64,000 bases of DNA from positions 297,501 through 361,500 of the forward strand of contig CAUJNA010002179.1 in NCBI GenBank assembly GCA_963377175.1. The letters run 5' to 3'. Below are positions 47,721-61,968 of this stretch, one piece after another; position 1 is the stretch's first letter; the number at the start of each line of letters is the position of its first letter. Made by a program: the position numbers and the translations under genes. Source of the DNA: Effrenium voratum (Eukaryota > Sar > Dinophyceae > Suessiales > Symbiodiniaceae). The notes beneath the pieces are model-generated. The model was not told the origin of the DNA. It made no database searches and was given only the letters and a program-made list of their open reading frames with translations.

Positions 47721-49347
47721 AGCAGAATATGAGCATCTGATTTCAAATATACCCCCTTTGTCCAAGTTTCGGCCGGCTCATTACTTTGCACGATGTCAAA
47801 GGTTGACCGAGTTCTTGGGATGGGCGGGGCCCTTTCAAGGATGCATTTAATAAAATGACGCCCTCATCCCGCCAACCAGCCTTAAACTTACCTGGACCCT
47901 CAAACTACCCGGACAAATGGGAACGCACCAACCATATCAGAGTGTTGGGTTGCAATAACCCATGCTTAAGGGAACTTTTACTTTTTAGGCAGGTCTACTT
48001 TGAAATTAAGGCATCCCCATGTTCGCCTCATCGAACGAGCAACTTACGGGGCTCCTTTTTCTTGGGTGGTGTCAGCAAACAGGCTTTCCTGGATGTCCAA
48101 CCAACTCAATAGCTCGGGAACTGGGGTGTCGCCTTATAACACTGGCTTTAACCTGCTTGCGGGGGTTGGGCTCTCCGAAGCCTTCGAAGACTGGGGGTCC
48201 GTGCCAGATCTCTAGGCGGGCGCCGCATGGGCTCTGCCAGCTGGTGGATCTGGGAGATGATCTGCCCCTGCGTATGAACCCTAGACGGGGGGGAGAGGTG
48301 TGCGGGGGGAGGTTGGGGGGGGGGGGGGACCACATGGGTGTGTGCGCGCGTGTGTGCGTGGCATTTTTGTTCAGAACATCCCTGGTTTGAAGGAACCGCT
48401 TGGACTAGTTCATTTGGGGTCCCCGTGCTGTTGAGACGAACCCATAGACAACTGCTGTTTATATGTGTATGTGTATATATATATATATGTGTGATGACCA
48501 TTTGGGAAAACCACCAAAAAGACGACTTTGCCGCCCAGCATTTCGCCCACACTGCTGCTTCTCAAAATAGGAATCGATCCCCTAAGACAGTTGATTTCCT
48601 GTTGGTGTCCATTCAACTACCAACCAAAAGGTTGCATTGGGGAATGCCCCATGTATTACTGGGCTGCCCTCAGATCCCCTGCTAAAAGTTTAACTTTTAG
48701 CAGGTTAAATGGAAACTCCCCCTAAACCATCAAAGCCTAAAAGGCTAAGGAACCGGACGGCTGGGGGCCACCAAGATTAATGAGCCATAGCCAAAAGAGC
48801 CAATGCAGCCTGTGAGTGACTGACAGTTAATGAGCCACCTCGCCATGGCTGCCCTTGTGGCTCTGAATCAGTCTAAGAGGCGTTCCACTACCCCCAAACC
48901 ACTCTCCAAGAACACGAGATACCAAAACTCTCAATGTTGCTCTACAAAGCGGCTAGTGCGACCCAAAATAATGATTGGTGAATTTCCTTCTTTAGGGGTA
49001 GTTTGACACATCACGGCTCCATCCTCTGACCCGTTGCAACGTAGGAAAATATTTCGCTCCCTTGGGGGCCGCCGATATTACTGTAGAACCCAAACAACCA
49101 GGGACCCCTTCAGACCCCCAGTCCCCACCAATCCAAATCACCCATTGATGGTTGTTGTTGCTTTTCTTGAGGGTACCCTTGCTTTGGTGGCGCTAAAGGA
49201 AAACCAAACGCACGACCCGCACATTTTGTGGGTCCAAACGACACACTCAATAGCCGAAAGGAAAGGAGAACAAAAAATGACGCTGCCACTGCACTGGGCT
49301 GCAAACAAAACGCGGCACCATGACCGTGCGACCTTCCGGTTCAGACC

Positions 49348-49476
49348 TATTGTGGATGGACGAAATCCAATTCGCACCACTTCGAAACCATGAGATTCCA
49401 TTGTTTGGCGGTATTTATAGGGGAATCATCATTCCAGGGATTCTTAGGTGGTGCAGGATTTCGACTATCCAGAGTA
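49348..49476. repeat. MITE-like family A copy
   Basis: TATTGTGGATGGACGAAATC at the left and GATTTCGACTATCCAGAGTA at the right. Confidence 0.75.
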
Positions 49477-49778
49477 TTGCCAGAGTGAACCCCTTGGCCT
49501 GGACCAAAAGCTGGTTTCATGTCCTCCATTTTTTGGGTATTCGTTCCCTGCAAAACCAACAGGCGATTTCTTCTGAAACATCGCATGTCTTCTTGGTGTT
49601 CAAGGATAACCAATAGAAAAGCCAACCCAGATTGTGTGGGTCCCTTATGGGCTCAGTCCCCTGGCCAAATAAACAAACAAAAAACGGCTAAAAAGCTAAG
49701 GAGCCGCACGACTCGCTGGGAACCATCAAGTTAAGCACAACGCCAACACATATTCTTAAGCAACTCTCCGCTCATGCT

Positions 49779-49848
49779 TCAGCTCGCCTGTCTAGCGAGC
49801 TTCTCCATCTCCTTCCTGTTTCCTTTCATTTCGGCCTCGGCGACGTCC
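49779..49848 (-). CDS. Possible host terminal exon
   Basis: After a CTTCAG acceptor the minus strand encodes DVAEAEMKGNRKEMEKLARQ, then AS and TGA. It is a charged helical C-terminus. A family B element lies 50 bp upstream. Short, so only moderately supported. Confidence 0.4.
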
Positions 49849-49897
49849 CTGAAGCTTCGGGGTCCCATGTTTAAGGGGAATTTGCAGGGTTTAGGTA

Positions 49898-49992
49898 TGC
49901 CTGGAGTCTCCATGACCCTGAACAAATGTGTCCATGACCCCTGTATTTTGGGCAGTGACCAACCATTTTTGAGGTCATGGAGACTCCAGGTG
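49898..49992. repeat. MITE-like family B copy
   Basis: TGCCTGGAGTCTCCATGACC at the left and GGTCATGGAGACTCCAGGT at the right. Confidence 0.75.
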
Positions 49993-50875
49993 GATGTTCC
50001 TTGACGTCAGGTAAGTAGGTGGTAAGAGCACGTGGGTTTCGCGCATCCGCTAGGCCCCGGGTTCCGAACTAGATCGCCCATATTGGTACATGTGCAAGCG
50101 GCTTGTTTCCAAAGCTCCAGTTGCTGAAGTCCCCTGGAAAACAATATGTCCAGTAGTGATGGGAGTCCCTTTAAAAACAACAGGGAACAAAAAAAACAAC
50201 GGAAAAATGACAGCAATTTGGGATACAACCCCAGGCGAGTTCTAGTTACATCGGGACCCCCAAACCAAGTACTCCTTTCACCCGCTTGAACCCAAGAGCT
50301 TCACCATTTTACTGTGTGTGCCGGTTTTCCTTAGTACCGCCCCCCCCCCCACTAAGCCACTGAGAAATGGTGGGTCCTGGTCTCCTGCCATGGCTCTCCT
50401 GGCAGAGCCTTCGGCGGGGATCGAAAAGGGGATGCCTTTGGGGCCCCACAATCAGCGTCTTCTCAGCAAAAACAAGCCGCAGACTAAAACCTGGATTGAA
50501 GTCAACGGCCATCATCACGGGCCCGAGCTGGTTCCCCATTGAGCTCGCCAAAGGCAGAAACATGACATACATTGTGCCTGTCAATGTCCACCTCTATAAT
50601 CCACTTTTCCAATACCCTACTTTAGAAACCAGCAGATCAAGCGCCTGAGAAAGACACGAACCAATAGCACCAGAGCAACCTCAGGCCCTCACTCCAAAAA
50701 AAAACAAAAAAATGACAACCCCAAATCCCCCCCCCCGAAACCGCCCGAAATTCCCCCGCCCCCCCCCCCAAGCTCGGGGAGCCCGCATCCAGAGCGGACA
50801 ACATGAAGTAGCCTGGCACGCGGCTGGCTGAGAAACCCAAAGTTCTTTCGCCTCGTTTCTCTAGCCCCCCCCCCC

Positions 50876-50985
50876 GAGGTCCTCCAGTAGGGAGGTTAGT
50901 ATACCATGTTCTTTCTTTTTTGTCTATTTTAGTAGGAGAACCCTCCCCCAAACAAGTTGGTAAAAGGGCACCACCGGGGGACCTA
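50876..50985. repeat. MITE-like family C copy
   Basis: CGAGGTCCTCCAGTAGGGAG at the left and GGGGGACCTA at the right; interior TGTCTATTTTAGTAGGAG. Confidence 0.7.
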
Positions 50986-52702
50986 TCCCCCTTTGCGCCA
51001 TTCAAGGCAGCCATGCCCTAACACTTCGGAGCTGGTCTTTTGAAGTCCCAGGTGGTGAAACCTGTCACTGTCTTAGGGGACATTCAAAGCGAGCCCGTCT
51101 TGAGCAAAGCTTAGGCCGTGGGGAGTCTTCGGAAGCTACAGCTTGAGATCGGCAAACATGTTTCAGGCAAGAGGTGCCCCTTTCGTGGTTTAGGAAACCA
51201 AAAGGAAGCCCCCCCCCAAAAACAAAAACAAAAAGTGGTCCGCCAGAAAACATGCGCATACCCATGGAGAATTCCGAAACCTGAAATCAGGCCTTCCCAA
51301 GCTTTCGGAGCATTTTGACTGTTACCCTGTTACCCCCAGATTGATAGGATATGCGTGCAACCCATCAGGGGCAAAATCCTGCAGGGATGTCAAACAGGAA
51401 CACGTCCAATGTTTCCCAAAGAGTCGGCTTGAGCCTACAGCTTTATTTGGCAGTAACGAGGCTTGAAAAACCCCTTCACTGTTGGGTCTTTCGAGGGATT
51501 GAGCCCCTGTGTAAGGACCATCTACCTGGAATCTCCTTCTGACCCTTTAAAGATGGGTCCATGTCCCATTTCCTTATTTTGGGTAATGGCCAAGCAGTTG
51601 TGTCCCACTTTGCGGGTGGGAAACCCAAAGGGAAAATAATTTTGTGGGTTAGCTTAAAAGGACACCGAAAGGGAAAAACTGACTGTAATTAATGGTGTTC
51701 TCCCATTTTTTGAGACATACCCAGAAAATGCCAATATGCGCGGCCGAACTTGCGGGCTATCCGCGGCCCAGCTGAGAAGCATGGAGTGACTTGGGATACA
51801 GGGTTTCCCATATTAAATAGCATTCTCCACGACCCTTAATAAATTGTGGGTTATTACCCAAAATAAGGGGGGGCATGGACCCATTTTTGAAGGGTCAGAA
51901 GGAGACTCCAGGTAGACACACGCGGATAGATCTACATGAAGCCTCAGCTCTTGCAAGTCCTTGATTCCGCGCCAAGGCCCTCAGAAGGATTCGGAAGGGA
52001 GGATGGATTGGTTCCTGGGGGCGAATGTGAATCACCACCGCTGTCCGAAATCCACTGGTAAAGGTAGCATGTCTCACACCTGCACACAACCAATCTGGTT
52101 TAATATCGGTAGTCTGAATGTCAAGTTTCCCCGGCTTAAACACGACCCCCGCACTGTTTCGGTACCATGATTTATGTCAAGTTCAGGCCCCCGAAATTCG
52201 CGGTCCCAAAAGTCTGAGCAAGATGCGCAATATGGGCAACTGATTCTCCTGAGCGCAAACTCTGCAACATCTAAAAGCTTAGCAACGGACCAGGCCAAGA
52301 CCTGAGCCTAAGAATTCCTGGTTTGATCCTAAGCCCCAACCATCAAAATCCTTTATATACTTAAATCCATCAAAAACACTCCCAAAACAGTCCTGCATCT
52401 TTAAGGGACACTGTTTGGGTACCATGTTTAATGTCCATCAAGTCTTAGGGGCAACCCAAAAAGAAGTGCTGGCAATACTAAATTAAGTAGTGGCAATGCT
52501 AAACCAAGTAGTGGGCAATCCTCGAGCACTGTTTTGACTGTTTGAGGGGGGGGGGCCACAGTAAACAAGGTTCAACATTAGCTTTGGGCTAGGTTATTAT
52601 TATTTTCATGGTCTTCCTTTTGAAGCTAGCTAAAGTAAACTATTTACTTGTTTATATTGGGTAGAGCACTGCTTGTGTTTTGCTTGCACGCTGAGGTGAA
52701 AG
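50986..52702. other. Host DNA without a clear gene
   Basis: Holds a half copy (51524-51600) and a worn full copy (about 51821-51914) of family B. Short duplicated words (AAGTAGTGGCAATGCTAAAC) lie near 52485. No convincing open frame. Confidence 0.5.
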
Positions 52703-52860
52703 CTAAAAGGAGCACCAGAAATTGACCGCTCTTGCGGAGGTCTTGCCTTTTGCCTGATTGGCAGACCTTTCGGCAGAAAGCCTCTGCGCCCTTTGGCCCA
52801 AGTCCTTTGCCGCTTTCCAGGACTTGACAAACTTGCTGTCCGCCATGATGTGCAGTGGCG
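52703..52860 (-). CDS. Possible host exon
   Basis: A minus-strand frame preceded by a pyrimidine-rich stretch. It encodes DATPLHIMADSKFVKSWKAA, then KDLGQRAQRLSAERSANQAK, then a stop at 52703. The first part faintly recalls an ankyrin-type TPLH turn. No clean AG acceptor was fixed. Low-to-moderate support. Confidence 0.35.
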
Positions 52861-53409
52861 TCGCATCAAAAAAAAGAGAAAACAGGCAACTCAAAAATTA
52901 GAAGGGTGAAGCAACTGCTTCATGCCACCCCTCCATTTATATGAAGGACGGCCCCTGTCAAGTCGATGTTTTGTTCTCAGGACGGCAATCCTGATCAATG
53001 AATTATAGAGCCATAGAGAATGCTTCTCCCAAACCTGTCGCAAGCAACTGGCAAAAGGACCACCCTGAGAAATGACAGCAGGGCTCATCAAATTCATGCA
53101 AAAACAATGCATCAAAAAAGAACCTGGGCAATGTCTTCGTGGTTCTTGCTAGCTGCAAATTAAACCGCACCATTAGTGTTCTTTTTGGATCGTGAGAACG
53201 CTGGATCTCCCCTGCAAATTAAACCGCAGCATTGACAATGTTCTTTTGGCTATGACACCTTCCAAGAGCAAATCGTCAGAACCCTGGACCCTGGACCTAA
53301 GACCCCTCCACACCCTTCGGGCCCTGGCCTTCTTTTGAAAGACCCACTTGGGCCTCTGAGGCCCGGCGATTCTTCGCGAAGCTTTGATCAGAAAACCCCA
53401 CGGACAAAC

Positions 53410-53457
53410 CTGGCAGCGCGGCTGTTGGCGTAGTCGTCCATGAGGATGTGGCCGTAC
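53410..53457 (-). CDS. Candidate host micro-exon, 48 nt
   Basis: Minus strand: TGCCATGCTAG acceptor, then codons for YGHILMDDYANSRAA, then CAG with a GTTTGT donor. 48 nt keeps the frame. GC-rich exon between AT-richer sequence, with classic borders. Confidence 0.45.
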
Positions 53458-54040
53458 CTAGCATGGCACAGAAAAATCGAAGAAACAAAAATATAGATTG
53501 GTACATCCCCGTGTCTTTTGTTTTTGCGCTTCATGATGTGGTCAACATGATAACTCACCAAACAAAGAACTAGGGGATCGCCGGTATGACCTTCACGGGT
53601 GACGTCGCAAAGCCCCAGGCAACATGCAATGTTCAACTCCTGACTTTTGTGGGGCCTCGGAAGTGTTCAAAAGGCCGCGCACTTGGAGAATCCGGGGTCA
53701 GAAACCAAGGGTGTGGAGAACCCGGAATTCCCCGTACACCCCGAGTGGCTTTAGGGGTGTCAAAGGACCTATTTTGAGGCCCCATATTCCAACAGGACCC
53801 TGAAACCTAAATTGATTCTTCGCAACCTTTCCCTTGCGAAGAATGTTGATCAATTAACTTTTGACCACAAACTCAAGGGCACCCCTCACGAAATGCCCTG
53901 CTGGGGTTTCCCAATATATGTGATCCACCGATTTTCTGGGATTAGACCAGGAAAAAGTTTGCCCTCAGCCGCAAATGTTCACAAGCCTCTACGTATCAAA
54001 GGACCCTCTTTCCACCCCCAAAAAAGTTGTATAGCCTGAA

Positions 54041-54437
<397 letters not shown>

Positions 54438-55324
54438 GTGGGTGTGTCTTGTTTTGAGGGTGCCAGTTTGGCGGCTTAGGGTACACCCCTTTCGTTTGTG
54501 CCAGGAGGGTCAAGAACTTAAAGGACCCAGAAACGAACGGTTCACTTTTTGGGGCGACTAAAAAATGGGCCAAAACTGGAAAAACCAAAGCTCAAAAGGT
54601 CGGCTTTGGGCAAGAGATTGCAAGATATACATTCATCCAGCTCTGAAACGACTTCGTACTCAAAATCAGATGTTTAAATGGCAGATATTGTTGCGAACCT
54701 TCTTTCTTGGGTATAGGAATGCAGTCTCGCGCATTCTGTGCGGTGAAAAGCATGTCTGCAAACTCCCGCTCATTGCGCTGCTCGATCCTCTTTTTGCCAT
54801 GCCATTGGTAGAGCGTGATCCTGCACTGCGCGAATCACCGGGTCTTCAACCAAAACTTAGACCACGTTTGTCCCCAACTGACATTGGATTTTGGTGACCT
54901 CCATTACCTGGTAATTTGGGTGTGACCCATGTCATCCCTACAGCAAAACATCAAGAAAGATTGACCGTTGCTCGTTTGCTTCTTCCCCCAACCCAGTTCT
55001 TTCCAGGCCTGGTTGCCTGCTACCGCAACTGGAAGCACACGTGGCTTGCTTTTTCCCCAACAGTTGAAGGCTATGGATTGGTCTCCCTGCCCAAACAGGC
55101 TCGTTCGGGGTGGTTTGGGGCAGTGTCAGGGAGGGTTCCAAAGATTCGGTTGCAGAGGGGTTCCCTTTGGGCTGTTGGAGGCCCTCGACCGGGGCTTACT
55201 TTTAGAGGACCGCCCCTGGGATCCGACTGGATCCGACGGGGCTTCTGTGGATTCCGAAGTCGACACTGTGGATGGTGGCAAAATCAGCAAAAATCTCGGA
55301 ATCTTCAGAAACCCCACGGAATGA

Positions 55325-55436
55325 TACTGTGGATGGACGAAATCCATTTCGCACCACCGTTTCAGAAACCCTGGAATGATGAGTCGCCTGTAAAAAACCA
55401 ACAAACAATGGATTCATGGTTTCAAAGTCCACAGTA
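55325..55436. repeat. MITE-like family A copy
   Basis: TACTGTGGATGGACGAAATC at the left and TTTCAAAGTCCACAGTA at the right; a partial copy with GACACTGTGGATGG begins at about 55261. Confidence 0.75.
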
Positions 55437-55639
55437 TGACTCCCCGCAAATACTGTGAAAAACTGCTTTGCTTTCCTTCAGCCATGGTCTCAAAACCGGT
55501 GCGAAGATGTGGTCCACACTATCCCCAGCGAAGTCCTCACATGAATTATGGACCCCACGCGAACTGTAGCGTTTTTTTTCTTGATGACAGACCCGTCGGG
55601 TCCGAAGCGGACGCTCTCTAGAGACGGGCAAGGCTTAGG

Positions 55640-55755
55640 AGATCCTAGGCATTTACTGCCTTATAGCACCCTAGGATAGGAAGCCTATCATCCTAGTAAG
55701 TGCTTGATATCCCTCACCTAGAGTGCTCTCTAGAGATATCAAGCACTTACTAAGT
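55640..55755. repeat. Strong nested inverted repeats
   Basis: A perfect 17-bp stem, AGTAAGTGCTTGATATC (55695-55711) with its complement at 55735-55751, encloses a 23-nt loop. Just left, CTAGGATAGG pairs with CCTATCATCCTAG. No related copy was seen in the window. Confidence 0.7.
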
Positions 55756-56981
55756 GGGGCGGTCCTAGCAGAGGTAACAAGTCTCGTGGTTGAACTTCAT
55801 GCAGGGGTCAAGGCTGGGCTTTGTTACGCGCCCATCCCGATCGGCAAAAGGGTATCAACATAGATAGCTGTTGAAAAGGAATATGAAAGGAAAGCATAGG
55901 CTACAATTCTACCAGCTTGAAGGCTCATGACTTAGAACTTCTTTGGTTCGCTTGCTCGCAACCCTCCGGCGAAATGCGCAGGAGGCAGATTTAGTGACAC
56001 GACTATGACCACGCCTCGCGCGGGGATTCATCAAGAGTTCAAGGAGTGCCCGAGATCTTCAATGAGGGCTTTAGCTAACAAAAGGTGGCCTGTCTCTGCT
56101 TTCGAGGTTTGAATCCTTACCCGCGCTCCACACGTTTTTCGTGCCATTGAGAAATCAATCATCCGCGAACCGGCGGAGTGCGAAGTCGCGGCCACCTGCG
56201 TTAGGTGGCGAAGAGATCGGCGGTAAGTGGCTTCGGCAAGAGTTGGGCATCCCCCTGGACTTCAGGGGTATTTGAAGTGGGGGGGCCCATCCCACCCAGG
56301 CCCGATCCGAGCTTTACGAGGACCTTGGGGGCTCTGGAACTCCGAAGCCATACCACACCTCTCGTCTCAAAAGAGTGGTTCTTAAACATATTTTTTCTTT
56401 CTGTCAGAAACCATACGTTCCCCCTTTCGTTCGGGGCCGCAACTCGGAGCTCCCTAGTTGCATCACAGAAGAGATTCGGCAAACTGACGCTTGTTGAGCA
56501 GGCAGCTGCCATGCGAACAAACTTTACACAACTGAGTTTGTCTGGAGCCCCCCAAAAAAGAGAAGGGGACAAAAACGTATTGGTCTCTCCTTTTGGTACA
56601 GAGACACCGAGCCTCAAAAAAAGACACGCCCGACTGATCTCAAACAAAGACAGCTTTCGGCGACGCATCGCCTCCCCTCAAAACTCTTTGCCCAGCGAGT
56701 GGAAAAGGCAAACCTGATTTGTTGCTTCCATATCTCCGAGAAAATGTTGACCCTAGAAGAATACGTGTATATATGTATATATGCATATGAGGATCCCAAG
56801 GTGTCCCTGGGTTTACTTGGGGTTGAGACAACTTTTGTAGTGGAACCCCCCCATTCATGAGACAAGTCATTCTTCACGCGGGTCAACATTGCTCTCTTTA
56901 AGCTATCTTTGAATTACCTCCGAAAAATGATTGAAAAGCTCTCTCTCTCTCTCTCGCTCTATCTCTCTCTCTATCACTAAG

Positions 56982-57131
56982 TTACTCTCTTCCGTGGTGG
57001 ATCAATGCTGCGAAAGGGTAATGGCAGCATGTCAGAAAAACTCCATGCAAGTCGCTTCGTTGCTTTTGCGGCGCACTCGAGCAGAACCCGGCCGGCACCA
57101 CGCCGAGGACTCGAATGGCACGGCGGCTTGA
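56982..57131 (+). CDS. Candidate host terminal exon, 49 codons plus stop
   Basis: A (CT)n tract and ATCACTAAG acceptor-like site precede a plus-strand frame LLSSVVDQCCERVMAACQKN, then SMQVASLLLRRTRAEPGRHH and a TGA. Exactly 150 nt, high-GC codons at the end. Not recognised. Confidence 0.45.
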   Translation, partial: LLSSVVDQCCERVMAACQKNSMQVASLLLRRTRAEPGRHHAEDSNGTAA

Positions 57132-57548
57132 GGTACAATTCATCTGCTCCCAAAACCAAATACCCTTGTATGGCCATGGGTCAAAACCCCGTACCCCCAG
57201 TGAACATCCCAATCCCCACTAAAAAAGACTAAAATGGGTGGTGCACCTACCCCAAAATGGTATCATTGGTTTTGAACCATGGCCATATGTCTGCAGGTAT
57301 TGAGGTAGACCCAGCAACGCCGGATTATGCGAGTGGCCGGACGCCAAATGTTTGCTGTGAAGTCCTAACAGAAACATGTACTCATGATCACCTCAAAGCC
57401 CAGACTGAGACCCCCTGCACATTTGTTCTTGGGTAAGGAAAACCATGATGGAAACTAAGAAGGCAAAGACTCAAAACACCAATGGATGAAAGGCAAAAAG
57501 CTGATGAAAAGATAAGTCTGGCAAAAGCCGGAAAATCTCGAGGTAAGC

Positions 57549-57692
57549 TACAGTGGATGGTTGCGAAATCTATTGCTCACCACGAAGTAAAACCGTGGTT
57601 GAAACAGAATTAACCTTTGTTGGTATTTACAGAATAATTAAGTTTCTTAGGTGGTGTGAAATGAATTTCGTCCATCGACTCCATCGACAGTA
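57549..57692. repeat. MITE-like family A copy
   Basis: TACAGTGGATGGTTGCGAAA at the left and ATTTCGTCCATCGACTCC with CATCGACAGTA at the right, where CCATCGACT is duplicated. Confidence 0.65.
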
Positions 57693-60600
57693 TGTCATAC
57701 ATGTATGTTATTCAGGACTTCACCTGCGAACTGATTTGTTGATATTTCCGTTCGTCATTCCACTAAAATTCTGAATGTGCGAAATTAAACTCGCAATCGT
57801 TTAAAACTCCCCCGAAAAATCCGAGCCTCAACTCCTTGCCTCAAACCTCGCCGCCGATTCGCCACCCGGCACAAGGTCGGCTCGATCGAGGTCTCGCGCA
57901 TGGCAACTTGTCAACTTGTGCGTCGAAGGCCCTTGGCCATGGGGGGAAAAAGAAAAACAACACTTTGGCCGCTCACATTTTGAGAAAGATCGCCTTCAGT
58001 TGCGGTTTGTGCCCCCAGAAAAAATGGTGAGCAACTCTGCCCCGGTGGTAGATTGCGACTAAAACAACAATGGAAAAACACAAGAGTTTGCTAACAAATG
58101 GCTGTGGGTCAAGCCTGGGCTCCCGGGTGATTCGGAGCATGTTCAAATGGCTGGTCAAAAAACAGGCACCCAAAGTTGGAGGCAAAGACCAAACCCCGCA
58201 GTCCTTGGGCCATCTTTTTGATTCATACCCAAATGGAAACTTTCGGAACCTTCCCGCAGCCAAGGTCCCAGCCTTCGACCGCACAATCTGAAGGGGGGGA
58301 GGGGTGCCCGCAGACCTTCGGCCTCCAAAGTCACCCAGCAAAACCACCCGCGCCGACGGCACGTCGGCGCCGCCTTCCCGTTTCTCCACGAACTGCGCTG
58401 AAAACGTGAAAAACAGACATAGGTCTAGGGGTAGCCTCCAGTTCCATCGGAAACCCATGGAAAACGGTTGGTATTGAAAAGAACGATGGCTGAATAGAAT
58501 GGGGCATCAAGCCCTAGAATAGACATGGGCACGCCCCAAAATGTTTGTCCTCTTTTTTCGTCACCGCAATTAAACAGGTTCTCCCAACAATTATATAAAT
58601 GAAGTTGAGGACTAGTTTGGGATCTCTCCCACGTGTTGGTTGGTCTTTTTGGGACTGTGAGGAAATGGCCATATATGAGTTCTGCATTCCCCCACACCAA
58701 CGCCCGATCCTTTCGCCCTAATCCGGGTCCACTCAGGAAACACCCTGAAACTACTCCCTTGAAGGGTATTTTCCACACCCAATACTCATTTTGAGAACCC
58801 ATCAACTTTGCAACCATGTTGAAAGCGGCCAGTTTCACCCAACTTGCAAAAGGCAAAGGGTTTTGAGCGCTACTCGTGTCATGTCTGCGCGCAACTCTCG
58901 AATCCGGGCGCAGAACGAAGCGGCCATCTCTCCCAGTCGCCCGCCCCACACCCCTGCTTGGCCTTCTGTGTGTACATCCCCCGACTCCGAATACCCGGCT
59001 TGTTTTTATTGGGCATGTGTTGAAACCAGGGTAGACCAAGCAACGAAAGTTCAAAAGCGAACAAAAGGTCAAAAGGTAGCACCTGTTCAGCTTGCCCTCG
59101 GTGATCCATCCAATTCATCTGCATCGGAGGCCCAACCCCTACAACAAACCGGAAAATAGCCGGAAGGTTTCCCACTATAATGGTTTGCCTGGGATCTGTG
59201 CGATGTTCTCCCTGAATATTCACCCAGCTTCCTTCTTTATGTGACTTTAAATGTAGTAAAGCTACGTGTGTGTCTTAGGACGCTACGTCAACCTAAGATT
59301 ACAGATCGAATCCTTATTCTTAACGAGTGGGCTGAAAACTACAAGAACCTGGAATAAACACAAGTGCCCTCTGGCAGCCCATTCCACAGAAAAAAGCCCA
59401 AATGATTTTTCCTTGAACACTCCAAAGAAACCTGCTTGCTAAGCTAAACTGCGACCACGTAGTCAATCCGACTGCGCGTGGGGCCTCACACATGATGCTG
59501 GGTCGACCCCTGACCAGCAGCCTTAGCTGTTCGTGGCAAGCTCTTGCAAGGACACATCACCTGCAGCCCCAAGATCGAGCTACATGGGCTGATAGCGTCT
59601 GAAAATCACTGAAAGTGCGGGGCAAAGGTTGCCAAAGCCAAAAAGTCTACGCGCTCGAGCTTCCTCATCCTGGTCTGTTGGGCAGCAGAGCTTCAGCGGC
59701 TGCACGCGTTCGCAATCCCGCGCTCTTGCCCCCGCTTCGGGCCTCAGGTCCAGCTTCGGAGCCCTGTCGCGGCTGCCCGGGCCCGGCCACTGGCGGGAGC
59801 CTGAGGCTTCGAAGAGCTGTCTATCGCATCTATCGGTCACAGGCTCTGTCGCAGCTGTCTGTTACAGGCGCTGCCGGGGGCGGGCTGGTTGTGGCAGCTG
59901 GGCATCACTTAAATCAATCAACCCCAAACCTGTCGGGTGACATCCAAACGCACGCACCAAAAAGAGAGATAAAGAGAAGGAAGACAAACAAAGACAGGAC
60001 GTGCCAAATACCCTCGTCCAGCTAAGGGTCGGTCGTTTGCCCGAAGGTTGGCTCAAAGTCCCCTTTGAGAGAGACGCATGGGGACAAAGCAGGTCTTCTA
60101 ATCCAGTAAGACCCAGGCAACAGGTGATTTTGACAGTGGCTCACCTGGAGTTGGTTCAACGGCGGATTCATTCCTTTTTTTGACTTTTTCGGGTGCAGTG
60201 TCATGAGCCATGTGAGCAATGGTCACACTCTCAACATGTTCAGCTTCCCCAAGCTCATGTTCTCTTACATGTCCTTTGTTTGAAACCTGCCCTCAATCAA
60301 ACCCACAACCAAGTTGGGCTCACTTCCTGAGTGGATGTGCCAAAAAGAAGTCCAAACTTGTTGTTTACCACTACATTGGTGTTAAAGCGTTATCTCCAGG
60401 AACTCAGGGAGTGAGTAGTACTTGTGGCCCATTCAGCCCAAGGCTCTTTCTTACCTCCGCCCCAAAAATATCTTAGCTAGTTAGCTACTTAGACAGCCCA
60501 GGTGACGCTGGAAGCTTCAGGACTTGTTGTTAGACCTGAGACCACTCAAAATCCAAGATGTTCAGCTGCCCCAGAACTCATGTTTCCTTGCATGTCTCTT

Positions 60601-61875
60601 GCTAAAGAAATGCCCGCGATTCGGGCTTTCCGGGTCGGCCGCAATGAAATGTGGCATAGCTGTTCGATTTCAACAGACTCCCAACCCCTAGAAAGCCAAA
60701 ATCAGCAAACGAATCCGACACGGCCTTAAGTGTCCTCGATTCAAAAACACGTCAAGTGCCCTTCATTGGAGGGCACTAAAATTATGCTGGTTTCTATTTA
60801 TTGATTTGCTTTTGTGTATTTGTTTGTTTATTAGTGTTGACTTGTCCTTATCTATTAACGGAGTTCTTGATTCATTCACTAACTCATTTATTTGTTTGCC
60901 CTTGTTTGTTACAGATTGTTGTTTATTCACTTGTTTATTTATTGGCTTATTTATATGGATACTTTCGTTTATTCAAGTTGTGATTTACTTCTGTACTGTT
61001 TTATGTATTTCTTCATTCACTTGTTGAATTATTTGGTAATCGAGTTATTTATTTAGATACTTACGTATTGATATGTACTTGCTGTAAATCTATGTATCTG
61101 TGCATTCGGAGCGGGATCCCTTGGTTGTTTCTTTAAAGGGGAAAGGGGCAAGCATCAAAAGCGCCGAGCTTTGCAAGCGTCGGGTTTTCGTGGGCCAAGT
61201 GAGCAAAAGGGAGCTGCTTGGCGCTACGGGACCCAGCGATTCTGCAATCCCCGTAGCTTCCCACCGAGATCGCGCAAGCGACAAAATAGATCGGGCCAAA
61301 CCCCAAAACCGGTTGGACCCTAAGCGATCGGACCAACTGGGGAAAGCGATTCGGCAACTTGCGTGGCGCCAACGCGAGCAAAAGTGAATGGAACCTCAAT
61401 ACTCTGAGGGTGGTCAAAATTTGAGTGGTTTATTATTGCGATTATATTCTCAGGCATCCAAGCCTAAAGCGGAAAATATTGTCTTGTCGAACGCCGCTCT
61501 TGCCCGTGGCTTCGTGCCGAAGCCGTTGGAGCCTTGGTTGCGGAATTCCGGCCCCTGAACGGATCGGACGCCTTTTGGCGAGAATGCCTCCAAGGCAAGC
61601 ATCCCAAAGCCGTCTCGAGAACATTTCGCAAAGCAGGGACTGTGGCAGGAGAGCGGGGGAACCTTTTTTGTTCAGGGACACCCCCTCTTTTTTCTGGCCG
61701 TTTTGAAGGAAAACCAAAGGAAACACCGACATCCATCTTGGGGTCCAAGGCCTAATTCAAGGCTCGTGATCTGCTTCAACTTTGCATCGGACATCAAGAC
61801 ACGAGTCGGCCTCCACCGGCCTTGCGTCAGAAACCACGAGGCCGGGAGAATTTTGCAAACCAACAAACTTCCACG

Positions 61876-61886
61876 GAAAAAAAAAG

Positions 61887-61968
<82 letters not shown>

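Larger units (their letters stand above)
46271..49778. other. Host DNA without a clear gene
   Basis: Contains family A copies near 47589 and 49348, a G-run at 48309-48328 and (TA)n near 48475. Repeated GAACTTGAAGGGGTCTCCG words occur near 47200-47290. Open frames exist on both strands but I see no domain or splice pattern to support them. Confidence 0.5.

Noticed and set aside
50013..50085. tRNA-like sequence with GGTGGTAAGAGCA and GGGTTCCGAAC
   Set aside because: Arms do not pair into a cloverleaf.
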